A stretch of 64,000 bases of DNA from Eubacteriales bacterium (GCA_028693055.1 JAQUWD010000005.1:1-64000), one strand, 5' to 3'. Shown: positions 8,017-18,464, numbered from the stretch's first letter. Program-made: numbers and translations. The notes: generated by a model not told the origin, from the sequence alone.

Positions 8017-8790
8017 TCAGTAATCTCCGTCCAGCTCGGAATCAAAACTGCTGGTTTTGCCCTCGCGAGCATCCTCCAGCGCCATCTTTAGCAAATCAAC
8101 CTCTACCCGCAGTCGGTCGGCTTCCCGGCGTGCGTCTGTCCATTTGGTAAACAGCGTGCCGGTGCTTTCCTCCGCCTCGCTCCGCTCCCGGAGCGCCGCC
8201 GTTGCCGCCTCCCATTGGCCCGCCAACCGACAAAGAGCGTTCACGATTTCCGCTATCGACGGCTCCTCTAAGTATCGGCTCAGGGCTACCAGATGATCCG
8301 CAGTATCCTCCTTAGGGGGCTGCCCATAGCGGCGGTAGGCAATCACGTCCTCAGGGCAAGGCCGTCCCTCCGCCTGCAGCTCTCGCGCCGCTTCCATCAA
8401 CAGCTCAGGACGGTTTTTTAGGATAGATCGATATTTGTTCTGATAGCGAAGCATGGCGGAACGATCGCCGCCCGCCAAACGGGTTACGCATGCCCGAACG
8501 CTCTCTCCATTGCCGCGGCCCATGAGCACCTCCCGCAGCAGGCTATGAAGCTCGTCGTCTGTAAAAGCCCGAAAGGGGGTCTGGCGCACGGCAAGCTCCG
8601 GCGTTTCCCGCACCCGTGCGTAGTAATAGTTGCGGATACTATTTGGTTTGCGTTGAAGACGCTGTCCCACATCGGAAAAAACATTGCGAAGAGGTTTGCC
8701 TTCTTCCGTAGCATTCCTGACGGCGTGGAACAACAGATCGATTTCATCCTGCTGCCAGCCTCCCCGTGAGTGGTGTGTCACTTGAGTCAT
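8017..8790 (-). CDS. SANT/Myb-like DNA-binding protein of unknown target
   Basis: A 257-residue protein whose first 60 residues (G-G-W-Q-Q-D-E-I-D-L-L-F, then S-D-V-G-Q-R-L-Q-R-K-P-N-S-I-R-N-Y-Y-Y) resemble a SANT/Myb-type helix-turn-helix of the RsfA kind. The C-terminal 80 residues look like a coiled coil (L-R-E-R-S-E-A-E-E, then A-D-R-L-R-V-E-V-D-L-L-K) ending in an acidic tail. GGAGG lies 9 bases before the ATG at 8790. Homologues of this layout occur in clostridial spore formers, but I cannot name a function; RsfA-like proteins modulate sporulation regulons, which would be the first idea to test. Confidence 0.75.
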   Translation of the reverse strand: MTQVTHHSRGGWQQDEIDLLFHAVRNATEEGKPLRNVFSDVGQRLQRKPNSIRNYYYARVRETPELAVRQTPFRAFTDDELHSLLREVLMGRGNGESVRACVTRLAGGDRSAMLRYQNKYRSILKNRPELLMEAARELQAEGRPCPEDVIAYRRYGQPPKEDTADHLVALSRYLEEPSIAEIVNALCRLAGQWEAATAALRERSEAEESTGTLFTKWTDARREADRLRVEVDLLKMALEDAREGKTSSFDSELDGDY

Positions 8791-8896
8791 GATAATCGCC
8801 TCCGACGGTTTTTGTACACGCTTAGTATGGGAAGGAGAAGACAATTTATACTCGCGCAGTCCAAATATGGAAACGTGCAATGGATGATTCTACATC

Positions 8897-9988
8897 TTAT
8901 CGTAGCTTCAAAAGGGTTTCCACGGGGTCAACGCGCCGAAGAAGGCTGTCGCGGCACAGGGCGTTCAGCTCCTGCCGCGTGTGCGCAAAAGCATTGGGAA
9001 ACAGCAATCCGCTTTGATAACTTTCCTTTAAGTGCTGCTGCAGCAACGAATAAGCGGGCGCATTCCCGCTGACGGCTAGATACCCCGCTTCCTGCGCTTT
9101 GGCCTGCACCGCTGGCGTTACCAAATAAGTCAGCAATTTCTTTGCATCCTCACTGTCTTTGCAGAAGGACAGATAACGCACCTGATCGCTAACCGCCGGC
9201 AGCAATGGCACCGCTTCCAACGCCTCGCCCGCCTTTACTGCGGTTCCATGCGCTTTCAGGCTCCAAGCCCGCGCAGCCTTTGCATCGGCGCTTTGTTGGC
9301 TTTGCGCCGCAATAAGCTCGTTTTCCAAGCCATCCGGGCAAACGAAAAGCATTTGCTGTGCGCCGATTCCCTGTTGAATCCACAATGCGCCGGAAGCCAG
9401 CAATTTGCTCCACGGCAAGGTTTCCAGCGTCAGGGTTTCCTTAGGCTTGATTTCGGGCGCGGAGGTGGCGAGCCCAAAAAAGGAAGGCGGCTCTGTAACC
9501 GCCGGAGCCGCGCCGCTGTCCTTGAGCCACTGGGCGGGAATGCTCAGCACATTAGGCGAAAACCAGAGCGGCACGGCGTAGAGGCTTCCCCCGCTTTGAC
9601 CGGAAAGCAGAGCGTTCGGGTCTATGCCTTCTGTTTGCAGGATCGGCTTAAACCATCGTTCCGGCGATATCAGCTCGCCAGTCTGGAAAAAGACCAGCTC
9701 CGGCAGTACAGCCTCCTCCTTTTCCAGCTCTTCGGGCGTAACCCGGCGCAGGAATACCCGCAAGCCGCGATGCTCCTTTTCAAAATCGCTGCACAAGCTG
9801 CTCAGCAGCCCGCCGTCCTTCAACTCATCCCCCAAAACCCATACCGTCAACGTACGGGTCTCCGCCGGACGGAGGCGCTCATCCATCCGATTGGCGTCCG
9901 TGCTTTCAAAGGAACGCAGAAGCCCAGGCATCGCGCAGAACAGCGCGGCAGTCAGCAGCAGCGCGCTTAGCAAGCCCGACCTTCGCAT
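8897..9988 (-). CDS. Orphan extracellular solute-binding-like protein
   Basis: A 363-residue exported protein. Residues 1-30 form a signal peptide or signal anchor; the cysteine in L-F-C-A is not in a proper lipobox. After the anchor, R-T-L-T-V-W-V-L-G-D resembles the first strand of family 1 solute-binding proteins, and the length fits that fold. No permease or ATPase gene is next to it, so it may be a sensor or a degenerate binding protein rather than a transporter component. It is divergent from the membrane glycosyltransferase at 10104. Identity beyond the fold is uncertain. Confidence 0.7.
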   Translation of the reverse strand: MRRSGLLSALLLTAALFCAMPGLLRSFESTDANRMDERLRPAETRTLTVWVLGDELKDGGLLSSLCSDFEKEHRGLRVFLRRVTPEELEKEEAVLPELVFFQTGELISPERWFKPILQTEGIDPNALLSGQSGGSLYAVPLWFSPNVLSIPAQWLKDSGAAPAVTEPPSFFGLATSAPEIKPKETLTLETLPWSKLLASGALWIQQGIGAQQMLFVCPDGLENELIAAQSQQSADAKAARAWSLKAHGTAVKAGEALEAVPLLPAVSDQVRYLSFCKDSEDAKKLLTYLVTPAVQAKAQEAGYLAVSGNAPAYSLLQQHLKESYQSGLLFPNAFAHTRQELNALCRDSLLRRVDPVETLLKLR

Positions 9989-10047
9989 AGCTGTCCCCTC
10001 CCCGGTATGATTTGCTCAAGGGTATGTGCGAATGCTGCCGAAAATGC

Positions 10048-10076
10048 TTGCCTGTGTCTCAAAAATATGGTACGCT
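10048..10076 (+). promoter_or_regulatory. Promoter of the membrane glycosyltransferase
   Basis: TTGCCT (10048-10053) and TACGCT (10071-10076) are spaced 17 bases, 27 bases before the ATG. Confidence 0.5.
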
Positions 10077-10103
10077 ACTTGAGATTGGAAAGGCGGCGAT
10101 AAA

Positions 10104-11603
10104 ATGGCTACGGCTTCAAAGCGAAGATCGTTATGGCTGGTATTTGCTTACGCCGCTGTGCTAGCGGCAGCGGCGCTGTTTTTCTGCTCCAAATCCTCCC
10201 CCGCTTATCCCCTCAACGATTGGTCCGACGCGAACATCTATTTTTCCGCCGGTAAGGGGATTTTACAGGGCAAGGTGATGTACCGTGATCTTTATGATCA
10301 CAAGGGGCCGCTGCTTTACGCCCTCCACGCGCTGTGCGCCTTGCTTTCCCCCTCCGGCTTTATCGGGGTTTATCTGCTGGAGATTCTCTGCGGCGCACTC
10401 TTTTTAACCGTATCCTATGGTTTCATTGCCCTTTACGGCGGTGAAAAGTCCGCGCCCTTGGCGCTGCCGCTGCTGGCGCTGATGATTTATACCTCCTTTA
10501 GCTTTCAGCTGGGAGACAGCGCCGAGGAGCTGACCTTGCCCCTATGCCTGTTTACCCTCTACGATACGCTGCGTTATTTAAAAGCAGAGCCAAAAATGTC
10601 GATGCCTCCCCTGCGGCTCCTGCTTCACGGTTTTTTACTGGGCTGCGTATTCTGGACCAAGTTTACTCTCTGCGGCTTACAGGGCGCTGCCTTGCTCTGT
10701 CTGCTGTATAGCGCCGGAAAAGGCGGCTGGCGCAGTGCTCTTACCGCATTGGGTTGGATGCTGCTAGGTTTTTTCCTTTCCACCGTTCCATGGCTTCTCT
10801 ATTTCGGGCTGAACAACGGTCTTGAGCCGTGGCTGAAAACCTATCTGTACGACAATTTGTTTCTCTATTCCAGCAGCGAGGACGCCGTGGGACTGGTTGC
10901 TCGGTTAAAGCTAATGCTCCAAAGCGCCCTTGACTGGGTCGTCCAAAACCCGCTTTACTCCATTCCCACTTTGCTAGGAATCCTCGGACAGGCGCTACGA
11001 AAAAAAGCCGCTGTCCGGGAGCGGCTGGTTTGGATTTTATGCTTTTGTTTTTCCGCTTTGGGCGTATTCATCGCCGGTAGAACCTATCCTTATTATCCGT
11101 TGGCGCTTTCCGCTTTTGCCCCTGCGTTCTTCCTGTGGCCTTGCCGCCGCCTGTCACCGTGGCTCGCCGCCCGTTCAAGCCGCCGATTCGGCTTAGCTGC
11201 ATTCGCCTGCGCCGTTGGAATCGGCTTATGCCCAGTTCTCAGCCCCAACGTAGCCGACAACTTCGCCCAGCCTCGCGAGGAAACCATGCAATATCAATTT
11301 GCCGCCCTGATCAACGAAACGCCGGGAGCCACGCTGCTCAATTACGGCTTTATGGACGCGGGCTTCTATACCGCCGCAGGTATTGCCCCCTCGGTAAAAT
11401 ATTATCATCAAACCAACGTTCCCCTACAGGAAATGCTAGACGAGCAGGAGCGTTATGTCACCGAGGCAATTTGCGATTACGTGGTAACCCGTGATCGCCA
11501 GCCCGATAGCATTACGGAGCATTACACCCTCATCGCCACGGCAGATACTCCGGAGGGCTATTGGTATGATCGGGTCTGCCTGTATCGACGTAAGGGGCTG
11601 TAG
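10104..11603 (+). CDS. Membrane glycosyltransferase, GT-C / family 39-like
   Basis: A 499-residue polytopic protein with roughly ten hydrophobic segments. The first extracytoplasmic loop carries D-W-S-D-A-N-I-Y-F and then R-D-L-Y-D-H-K-G-P-L-L-Y, the acidic-residue and D-H-K-G-P pattern of GT-C enzymes (ArnT/Pmt/RgtA-like), which use polyprenyl-phosphate sugars on the outer face of the membrane. The soluble C-terminal part (from about residue 400) may bind acceptor. It stands alone, ending five bases before the convergent DUF362 gene. The acceptor could be a glycolipid, teichoic acid or surface polymer; the sequence does not say which. Confidence 0.82.
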   Translation: MATASKRRSLWLVFAYAAVLAAAALFFCSKSSPAYPLNDWSDANIYFSAGKGILQGKVMYRDLYDHKGPLLYALHALCALLSPSGFIGVYLLEILCGALFLTVSYGFIALYGGEKSAPLALPLLALMIYTSFSFQLGDSAEELTLPLCLFTLYDTLRYLKAEPKMSMPPLRLLLHGFLLGCVFWTKFTLCGLQGAALLCLLYSAGKGGWRSALTALGWMLLGFFLSTVPWLLYFGLNNGLEPWLKTYLYDNLFLYSSSEDAVGLVARLKLMLQSALDWVVQNPLYSIPTLLGILGQALRKKAAVRERLVWILCFCFSALGVFIAGRTYPYYPLALSAFAPAFFLWPCRRLSPWLAARSSRRFGLAAFACAVGIGLCPVLSPNVADNFAQPREETMQYQFAALINETPGATLLNYGFMDAGFYTAAGIAPSVKYYHQTNVPLQEMLDEQERYVTEAICDYVVTRDRQPDSITEHYTLIATADTPEGYWYDRVCLYRRKGL

Positions 11604-11607
11604 ACAT

Positions 11608-12705
11608 TCAGCGCTGAAAGAACCGTTTTCTGCGTACGTCGATAGCGTGAGCGGGGCACATTTCCTGACAGCAAAAGCAGGAGATGCAGCCCTTACTTTC
11701 CATAACAGCCTTGTGATTCTCCACCCGAATCAAATGCCGCGGGCAGCTTTCTGCGCAGCGGCCGCAGCCCACGCAGTTCTCTTCCACCACATGGGGCAAG
11801 GTTCTTCTCTGCCCCAAAAAGCAATGGAAAATTCCGTTAGGTGTGAAGAAACGCTCCTTTTGTAAAATGGCGTCCGGCAGAATAAAGGGCGGCTCTGCAG
11901 GTATCAATTCATCGCCTACCAGCTCCGTTTTTCCACAAAGCATTCCCATTTGCCGTGCAAGCCGATTGATGGGCGGCATGTTGGCGGGCAAGCCCATCAG
12001 GAGCGCCGCCTGCTCGTCAATCCCATAGGGAGAGCGGGAGCACAGAGTATAGCCCATAAAGCGAACCGACCCGCCGCCGGGCCCGTTGCCCTCCATGCAC
12101 TCCACCGCGTCTAAAAGGCATAGCTTCGGCTTAACCTCCTCGCAAAGGGCGATTAAGTAGTGGGCAAAGGAGTCGATGGTGGGCTTGACACAATGGATTT
12201 CGGGCTTTTTCAACCCCGGAATGCAGCCGAATAGGTTTTTGACGCAGCCCGTCATGGTGGTCAAGCCATGGGTTTTCAGCTTTGCACAGTCGATGATATA
12301 ATCTGCGTCCAGCACTGGCCGAATCAGCGTAAAGCCATTGCGGTCGGCAGCGCTAACATCCATATTCAAAGCCGCCAAATCGGATAAGCCATCCATGCCG
12401 CAGACCGTATAGGTCTTGCGTAAAATAGCGGCGGTATACATGCCGCCGGGGCTGTCCGCCAGCACGATCTGCTTCACCCCCAGCTCCTTTACCCGACGCG
12501 CCACTGCTCTTACCAGCGCGGGATGGGTTGTGGCGGCGCTTTCGGGCTCCCGCGCAGCCAGCAGGTTGACCTTTAACAGCACCTTGGTTTCTGGGGTAAG
12601 CTCTTTTTCTACCTCCAGCGCCTCAAAATGAGCGCAAACCGCCTCATACAGCGCTTCCTCCTCATAACCCGCCGACCGGCGAATCGATACGACCGACACG
12701 CACAT
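11608..12705 (-). CDS. DUF362 protein with two 4Fe-4S ferredoxin motifs
   Basis: A 365-residue cytoplasmic protein. The N-terminal two thirds match the DUF362 domain (V-L-L-K-V-N-L-L, H-P-A-L-V-R-A-V, D-C-A-K-L-K-T-H, M-T-G-C-V-K-N-L-F-G). The last 60 residues hold two cysteine sets: C-V-G-C-G-R-C-A-E-S-C-P and C-I-S-C-F-C-C-Q-E-M-C-P, each able to bind a [4Fe-4S] cluster. The start at 12705 follows GGGGAGG. Proteins of this build are common in anaerobes and are presumed to be electron carriers or redox enzymes; no substrate is known. It is monocistronic and lies after the guaB terminator. Confidence 0.88.
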   Translation of the reverse strand: MCVSVVSIRRSAGYEEEALYEAVCAHFEALEVEKELTPETKVLLKVNLLAAREPESAATTHPALVRAVARRVKELGVKQIVLADSPGGMYTAAILRKTYTVCGMDGLSDLAALNMDVSAADRNGFTLIRPVLDADYIIDCAKLKTHGLTTMTGCVKNLFGCIPGLKKPEIHCVKPTIDSFAHYLIALCEEVKPKLCLLDAVECMEGNGPGGGSVRFMGYTLCSRSPYGIDEQAALLMGLPANMPPINRLARQMGMLCGKTELVGDELIPAEPPFILPDAILQKERFFTPNGIFHCFLGQRRTLPHVVEENCVGCGRCAESCPRHLIRVENHKAVMESKGCISCFCCQEMCPAHAIDVRRKRFFQR

Positions 12706-12785
12706 CGTCCTCCCCTGCTTTTCTAGCTGCCAGCATAGCACAAATAGGCCTAGCACGGCAAGTTCAAATTCTTTGAACCACATCA

Positions 12786-12836
12786 CAAAAAAGCCGACGA
12801 GCAGCCAGCCTTTCAGCTGGAGCAACTCGTCGGCTT
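12786..12836 (-). terminator. Rho-independent terminator of guaB
   Basis: AAGCCGACGAG (12791-12801) and CTCGTCGGCTT (12826-12836) form a perfect 11-bp outer stem with an inner CAGC-type stem. On the minus strand it is followed by a T-run. Confidence 0.88.
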
Positions 12837-12848
12837 GATAAACTGCCT

Positions 12849-14315
<1,467 letters not shown>

Positions 14316-14346
14316 TTAACCACCCTTTCGTACTTGAGTTGCGGTT

Positions 14347-14375
14347 ATTTTACCAGCGTGAGAGGGGAATGTCAA
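14347..14375 (-). promoter_or_regulatory. Promoter of guaB
   Basis: Minus-strand TTGACA (14375-14370) and TAAAAT (14352-14347) are spaced 17 bases, 35 bases upstream of the guaB ATG. No purine riboswitch fits in the short leader. Confidence 0.75.
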
Positions 14376-14444
14376 TGGAAGGGAAATGCAGTTTCAACCC
14401 AGACGGTTCTCTTGACAATCCCGTCCATTCACGATTTGTTTTCA

Positions 14445-14480
14445 AAAAAGCCCGCCATGTTTTCACATGGCGGGCTTTTT
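14445..14480 (-). terminator. Rho-independent terminator of the zinc-ribbon gene
   Basis: GCCCGCCATG (14450-14459) pairs with CATGGCGGGC (14466-14475), with A-runs and T-runs on both sides. It lies directly after the zinc-ribbon stop codon on the minus strand. Confidence 0.85.
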
Positions 14481-14489
14481 GATCAGCTC

Positions 14490-14780
14490 TTAGTACTGCT
14501 GGTTGCGATTGCGCTCAAAGCACTCGCGGCAGTATACAGGACGATCACCCTTGGGCTGGAAAGGCACTTGAGTGGTGGCACCGCAACCATCGCAGATTAC
14601 GTCATACATCTGACGCTCGGCACGGTTGGGGTTTTCACGGTTGCGGCGAGCAACGCGGCACTCATGGCAGCGGGTGGGGTCGTTCTGGAAGCCCTTGTCA
14701 GCAAAGAATTGCTGCTCAGAAGCGGTAAACACGAATTCCTTGCCACAGTCACGGCAAACCAGAGTCTTGTCTTCGAACAT
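14490..14780 (-). CDS. Small zinc-ribbon protein
   Basis: A 96-residue protein with three visible cysteine pairs: C-R-D-C near residue 9, C-H-E-C near residue 38, and C-D-G-C near residue 63, followed by C-R-E-C near residue 84. This gives two probable zinc sites: an N-terminal zinc-ribbon of the CxxC-CxxC kind (with the K-E-F-V-F-T motif) and a C-terminal C-x2-C pair typical of nucleic-acid-binding ribbons. GGAGG lies 9 bases before the ATG at 14780. Homologues are common in Clostridia with no assigned role; nucleic acid or ribosome binding is plausible. Confidence 0.82.
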   Translation of the reverse strand: MFEDKTLVCRDCGKEFVFTASEQQFFADKGFQNDPTRCHECRVARRNRENPNRAERQMYDVICDGCGATTQVPFQPKGDRPVYCRECFERNRNQQY

Positions 14781-14910
14781 AGTAGGTTCCCTCCAAAATA
14801 TGAAATATCCGTCCCATTTGCTGAAAGTTCCTTGGTCTTGGGTTTCCATGCTTCCGAACAAGCTGGGAGAAGGAACCTGAACCAGATTACCATAGCAGGG
14901 CGACATGAGC

Positions 14911-14939
14911 ATTATAGCATGAACCTCTGTGATTTGCAA
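14911..14939 (-). promoter_or_regulatory. Promoter of the zinc-ribbon gene
   Basis: Minus-strand TTGCAA (14939-14934) and TATAAT (14916-14911) are spaced exactly 17 bases. The resulting leader of about 125 bases contains a GTTCCTT/AAGGAAC pairing (positions 14830-14880). Confidence 0.72.
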
Positions 14940-15010
14940 AGCTTTTGCAAAAAAACTTTTTTGAATATCATAAAGGATATCGTCAAAGAGGTAAAAGCAT
15001 TGCTCCTATT

Positions 15011-15045
15011 GACTTGCTTTTCCGCGCAGCCTTGAAAAGCAAGTC
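15011..15045. promoter_or_regulatory. Perfect 12-bp inverted repeat overlapping a promoter
   Basis: GACTTGCTTTTC (15011-15022) and GAAAAGCAAGTC (15034-15045) are perfect inverted copies around an 11-base loop. The right arm covers most of the -35 element of the promoter for the secreted protein at 15118. It could be an operator or an RNA hairpin end; no T-run follows. Confidence 0.5.
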
Positions 15046-15060
15046 CTATTATGCTATGCT
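15032..15060 (+). promoter_or_regulatory. Promoter of the small secreted protein
   Basis: TTGAAA (15032-15037) and TATGCT (15055-15060) are spaced 17 bases. Confidence 0.55.
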
Positions 15061-15117
15061 GACGCCGTGTCCCTTCCCGCGCGCCTGTCGGACCCGCCCC
15101 ACGAAAGGAGACTGCCA

Positions 15118-15750
15118 ATGAAAAAGCAATTATCGGTTGGGCTCATCCTACTCCTGCTGCTTGGAAGCTCCGTCGCCTTAGGAGCGACGCTCAGCGGTAT
15201 ATCCTATAATAGCTTTCTAGCCAGCTACGAGGAAAACATCACTTTTATCAACGAAAATACGGGCCGCCACCTTCTGCCGCTGGGCATAACCAAGCGAGAC
15301 TCCGGGGAAGGGGATGGACGGACGGTATATGAAATCACAGGCGAAGTGCTTTCACTCACCGTGCGTACCGACCCTACCGGCGGCATTGTTGAAATGTGCC
15401 AAATGGTGCTGACAGCTCCCGCAGGAATGGAGATTGGCAACGCCGCTTATAACGACTTCACCACCTCCGGCTATCACAGCTATGCGCTGCTAATGGCTAT
15501 GGACGTGGCTTCCACCCCTGCCGAGCGCTATGCTCTCGTCCAAAAGGTGGAGGAGGGGTTAAAGCAAAGCGAAGGCTCCTTTACCACGCAAATCGGTCTT
15601 TATGCGCTGGTTTGCACCAACACCAGCGGTACCGTTACCCTCTCCTTTGAAAACAGCGCCGTCGTTGCGCCCGAGTCTACGGCTGAGAGCATAGAAAGCG
15701 AAACGCCCGCACCGGATGAAAACACCGATGAAGGCGCGGGCATGGGCTGA
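15118..15750 (+). CDS. Secreted protein of unknown function
   Basis: A 210-residue protein with a clear signal peptide: M-K-K-Q, a leucine-rich core, and S-V-A-L-G-A as the likely cleavage region near residue 23. The mature part has no motif I recognise and no cysteine-based lipobox. The last 25 residues are acidic and rich in E, S, T and P, as in a disordered tail. The start at 15118 follows AAAGGAG and is preferred over an upstream in-frame codon. It has its own promoter overlapped by an inverted repeat, so expression may be specifically controlled. Function unknown. Confidence 0.75.
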   Translation: MKKQLSVGLILLLLLGSSVALGATLSGISYNSFLASYEENITFINENTGRHLLPLGITKRDSGEGDGRTVYEITGEVLSLTVRTDPTGGIVEMCQMVLTAPAGMEIGNAAYNDFTTSGYHSYALLMAMDVASTPAERYALVQKVEEGLKQSEGSFTTQIGLYALVCTNTSGTVTLSFENSAVVAPESTAESIESETPAPDENTDEGAGMG

Positions 15751-15800
15751 TTTTTCTAGGCTTTCCATTTACACCCTGTCGTTCTACCGCAAAAAACTAC

Positions 15801-16622
15801 TCACACGGGCTTAACAGGAAGCCAGATTTCGTTATAATCGCCGTCTGGCGGGCCGTACATCTCGATATTGTAGTTGCCGCCCAGCTTGTACTCGCGGCAG
15901 CTGGGCACCCATTCCTTCCACATCCGCGTATTCACGGCCTGTAACGCCTCCGGAAGCGCTCCCCGGCAAGGGAATACAGCCCATGTTCCGGCTGGGATCG
16001 TCTCGGTCGTAAAGCCCTCGGGTACATCCTCCCAAGGAATGTAGTTACCGGCGATCAGATAGGTAAAGTCTTTGCCGTTGCTGTCCATACATACGCCGTA
16101 CATGGCGGCGAAGTCCGGGTAGCGCTCCATCTTTTCTTGCCAAAATTTCGGAATTTCGCTGTAAGAGGTCTCGTTTGAGAAGGTTCTGGATAGCCCCATG
16201 ACGGTGAACGACGGTTTTTCAACAATTTTGTACTCCAACATACGCGCGCCCTCCAATGATATTTGAATGTGCAGAGGTGCGAAGGAACGCAGCTTGGCTC
16301 CCTTTTCTTTTGCGGCTGACGGCGAAATGCCATGGAAACGCGTAAAGGCGCGGGTGAAGCTGTCCGGAGACTCATACCCGTAGGCAAGCGCCACGTCGAT
16401 GACCCTTCCATCTGTCGCGGACAGCTCCTGAGCGGCTAGGCTAAGCCGTCTGTTACGGATATACTCTCCCACTGTAAAGCCGCACAGCACGCTGAAAACG
16501 CGTTGGAAATGGAATGCGGAAACATAGGCCTGAGCCGCTACGTCCCTAACGTCCAGCTCCTCCAGCAGATGCTCCTCGATGTACTCCAAGGCGTTTTGGA
16601 TCCCATCTATCCAGCCCTGCAT
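15801..16622 (-). CDS. AraC family regulator with GyrI-like effector domain
   Basis: A 273-residue protein with the AraC DNA-binding domain at the N-terminus (residues 1-105: V-A-A-Q-A-Y-V-S-A-F-H-F-Q-R-V-F, then A-Y-G-Y-E-S-P-D-S-F-T-R-A-F) and a C-terminal GyrI-like small-molecule-binding domain (residues 115-273, with F-T-V-M-G-L-S-R-T near residue 135 and Y-N-I-E-M-Y-G-P near the end). This layout matches Rob/TipA-like multidrug or stress regulators. No transporter is adjacent, so targets are elsewhere. The start follows GAGAGAGAGGG. Confidence 0.9.
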   Translation of the reverse strand: MQGWIDGIQNALEYIEEHLLEELDVRDVAAQAYVSAFHFQRVFSVLCGFTVGEYIRNRRLSLAAQELSATDGRVIDVALAYGYESPDSFTRAFTRFHGISPSAAKEKGAKLRSFAPLHIQISLEGARMLEYKIVEKPSFTVMGLSRTFSNETSYSEIPKFWQEKMERYPDFAAMYGVCMDSNGKDFTYLIAGNYIPWEDVPEGFTTETIPAGTWAVFPCRGALPEALQAVNTRMWKEWVPSCREYKLGGNYNIEMYGPPDGDYNEIWLPVKPV

Positions 16623-16704
16623 GCCGCACCCTCTCTCTCTGCAAGCTCATCATAGCACGCCCACGCGTCGCAAGCCCGATGATTTGTGCTCCGGGCGGCA
16701 GGGT

Positions 16705-18033
16705 TTATTTAATATCCTTGATTTGCCTACGTATATCGTCCAACAGGCTAGCCAAGCTGGGCGATTGCTTTATGGAATTTTCCACCTTTTCAATGGAGGC
16801 CATAACGGTGGTATAGTGCCGTCCACCGAAAGCGTCGCCGATTTTGGTGAGGCTTAAGCCCATCATTTCCCGGGTCAGATACATAGCAATCTGACGAGGA
16901 ACGGTAATTTCATGGTTGCGCTTCGGGCTTTTTAAATCCTCTACGGACAGGCCGTAATAAGCAGCTACCGCTTCCTGAATACTGTCGCAGGTAATGCGCT
17001 TGGATTCGCTGTGACTGAAAAGCTCCCGCAGGGCTTCTCTCGCCAGCTGCATGTCAATGGGGCGGCGGGCTAAGGTGCTGTAGGCAGTCAACCGTGTCAG
17101 GCTGCCCTCCAGCTCTCGAACGTTAGTATCGATCTTCTCGGCAATCAGCGCTAAAATATCATCGCTGACGTTTAGACGTTCAAATTCAGCCTTTTTCCGT
17201 AAAATCGCCAGCCGGGTTTCAAAGTCGGGGCGCTGGATATCGGCGATCAACCCGCCCTCAAAGCGGCTGCAGAGCCGCTCCTCCAGCTTCTGGATTTCCT
17301 TAGGCGGTTTATCGCTGGTCATAACGATCTGCTTACCGGCCTCTCGCAGATGGTTAAACGTATGGAAAAATTCCTCCTCGGTGCCGTGCTTGCCTGCAAT
17401 AAACTGGATATCGTCCACCATCAGAATATCCGCATTGCGGAAGCGGTCGCGAAAATCCTGATTCTTGTTGGTTTGCATGGCGCTGACCAATTGATTGGTA
17501 AAATCCTCGCTGGTGATGTATACGATATTCATCTTCGGGTACAGCTCGTGAGCATAATGACCGATGGCGTGCATCAAATGGGTTTTGCCCAGCCCCACGC
17601 CGCCATAGATAAACAAGGGGTTATAGGCCTTGGCGGGCACCTCGGCCACAGCTAAGGAAACGGCGTGGGCAAAGCGATTGCCGTTGCCCACTACAAAGGT
17701 GTCGAAGGTATATTTTGGGTTTAGCTGCTCCAAGGAGCCGCCGCTGCTCTTTGCGTCCAGCTCGTTAACGCGCGCTTGAAGCTCGTCTTGGCAGAGCACC
17801 TCTACAGTAAGCGCCTTTCCGGCGGCGGTGGCTACCGCTTTTTGAATTTGTGGCAAAAAGCGATTGATGCCAAATTCCCGCATCATGGAGTTCACGCATT
17901 CCAGCAAAAGCGAGTCGCCCATCACCCCATAGGGCTTTAACGCCGATTCGATCCACGTATCATAGCTGACGCGGGCCATTTCCTCTTTTAAAATCTGGCA
18001 TGCGCTACTCCATAATTCCTCACCATTCGTCAT
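16705..18033 (-). CDS. dnaA: Chromosomal replication initiator DnaA
   Basis: A 442-residue initiator: N-terminal domain I, a variable linker, AAA+ domain III with Walker A G-G-V-G-L-G-K-T-H near residue 150 and Walker B V-D-D-I-Q-F near residue 215, and domain IV with the DnaA signature G-G-R-H-Y-T-T-V near residue 410. The start at 18033 gives the usual M-T-N-G-E-E-L-W N-terminus, with AAAGGGG upstream. Unlike most Bacillota, dnaN does not follow; the next gene downstream is an AraC regulator. The region upstream carries a perfect DnaA box beside the promoter, fitting autoregulation. Confidence 0.98.
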   Translation of the reverse strand: MTNGEELWSSACQILKEEMARVSYDTWIESALKPYGVMGDSLLLECVNSMMREFGINRFLPQIQKAVATAAGKALTVEVLCQDELQARVNELDAKSSGGSLEQLNPKYTFDTFVVGNGNRFAHAVSLAVAEVPAKAYNPLFIYGGVGLGKTHLMHAIGHYAHELYPKMNIVYITSEDFTNQLVSAMQTNKNQDFRDRFRNADILMVDDIQFIAGKHGTEEEFFHTFNHLREAGKQIVMTSDKPPKEIQKLEERLCSRFEGGLIADIQRPDFETRLAILRKKAEFERLNVSDDILALIAEKIDTNVRELEGSLTRLTAYSTLARRPIDMQLAREALRELFSHSESKRITCDSIQEAVAAYYGLSVEDLKSPKRNHEITVPRQIAMYLTREMMGLSLTKIGDAFGGRHYTTVMASIEKVENSIKQSPSLASLLDDIRRQIKDIK

Positions 18034-18464
18034 ATCGTACCCTACCCCTTTTAAACGTTGTATAATATACATTTCGTGTAAGACAAGTTATCCACAGTGC
18101 AGCCAGAAAACAGCGGTCGTATGTGGAAAAAGCGAAAAAAAATTCCCCCGTATTTTTATCGGGCTGTCCTATCATAGCAAGTTTCGATGATTTACGCAAG
18201 CGTCCACTTGTATTTTCAGAGTGTATAGAATACGTCGGCGGATATCACCAATCCTCTATCCCTTGTATGGGTCAAAAGCCACTCCACAAGTGATGGATTA
18301 CGCCTAGGAAAATATCGTATTTTTATGCATAATTATACGTATAAAAATTCATATAAAAAGAAAACATTACCTCGCGGATATCATTTCTTAAAAAATGACA
18401 AGGAAATGTGACAAAAACTGTAGAATTGTAAAATGAATAGTACACAGCTTGGAGGGGAAAAAAG
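18034..18464. other. Intergenic region upstream of dnaA, candidate oriC
   Basis: A 431-base gap between divergently transcribed dnaA and the gene at 18465. It holds one perfect DnaA box TTATCCACA (18088-18096), a one-mismatch box on the other strand (TGTGGAAAA, 18122-18130), and an AT-rich tract at 18310-18370 that could serve as an unwinding element. Two boxes is fewer than expected for a typical origin, and rpmH, rnpA or dnaN are not adjacent, so origin function is unproven. Confidence 0.45.
18066..18086 (-). promoter_or_regulatory. Possible dnaA promoter
   Basis: Minus-strand TTGTCT (18086-18081) is followed after about 16 bases by a TATACA-like element near 18060. A DnaA box lies directly upstream of the -35 element, so DnaA could repress its own gene. 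Confidence 0.4.

Noticed and set aside
8897..9988. Lipoprotein component of an ABC importer
   Set aside because: The cysteine at the signal region lacks a proper lipobox, and no permease or ATPase gene is nearby; called an orphan binding-like protein instead.
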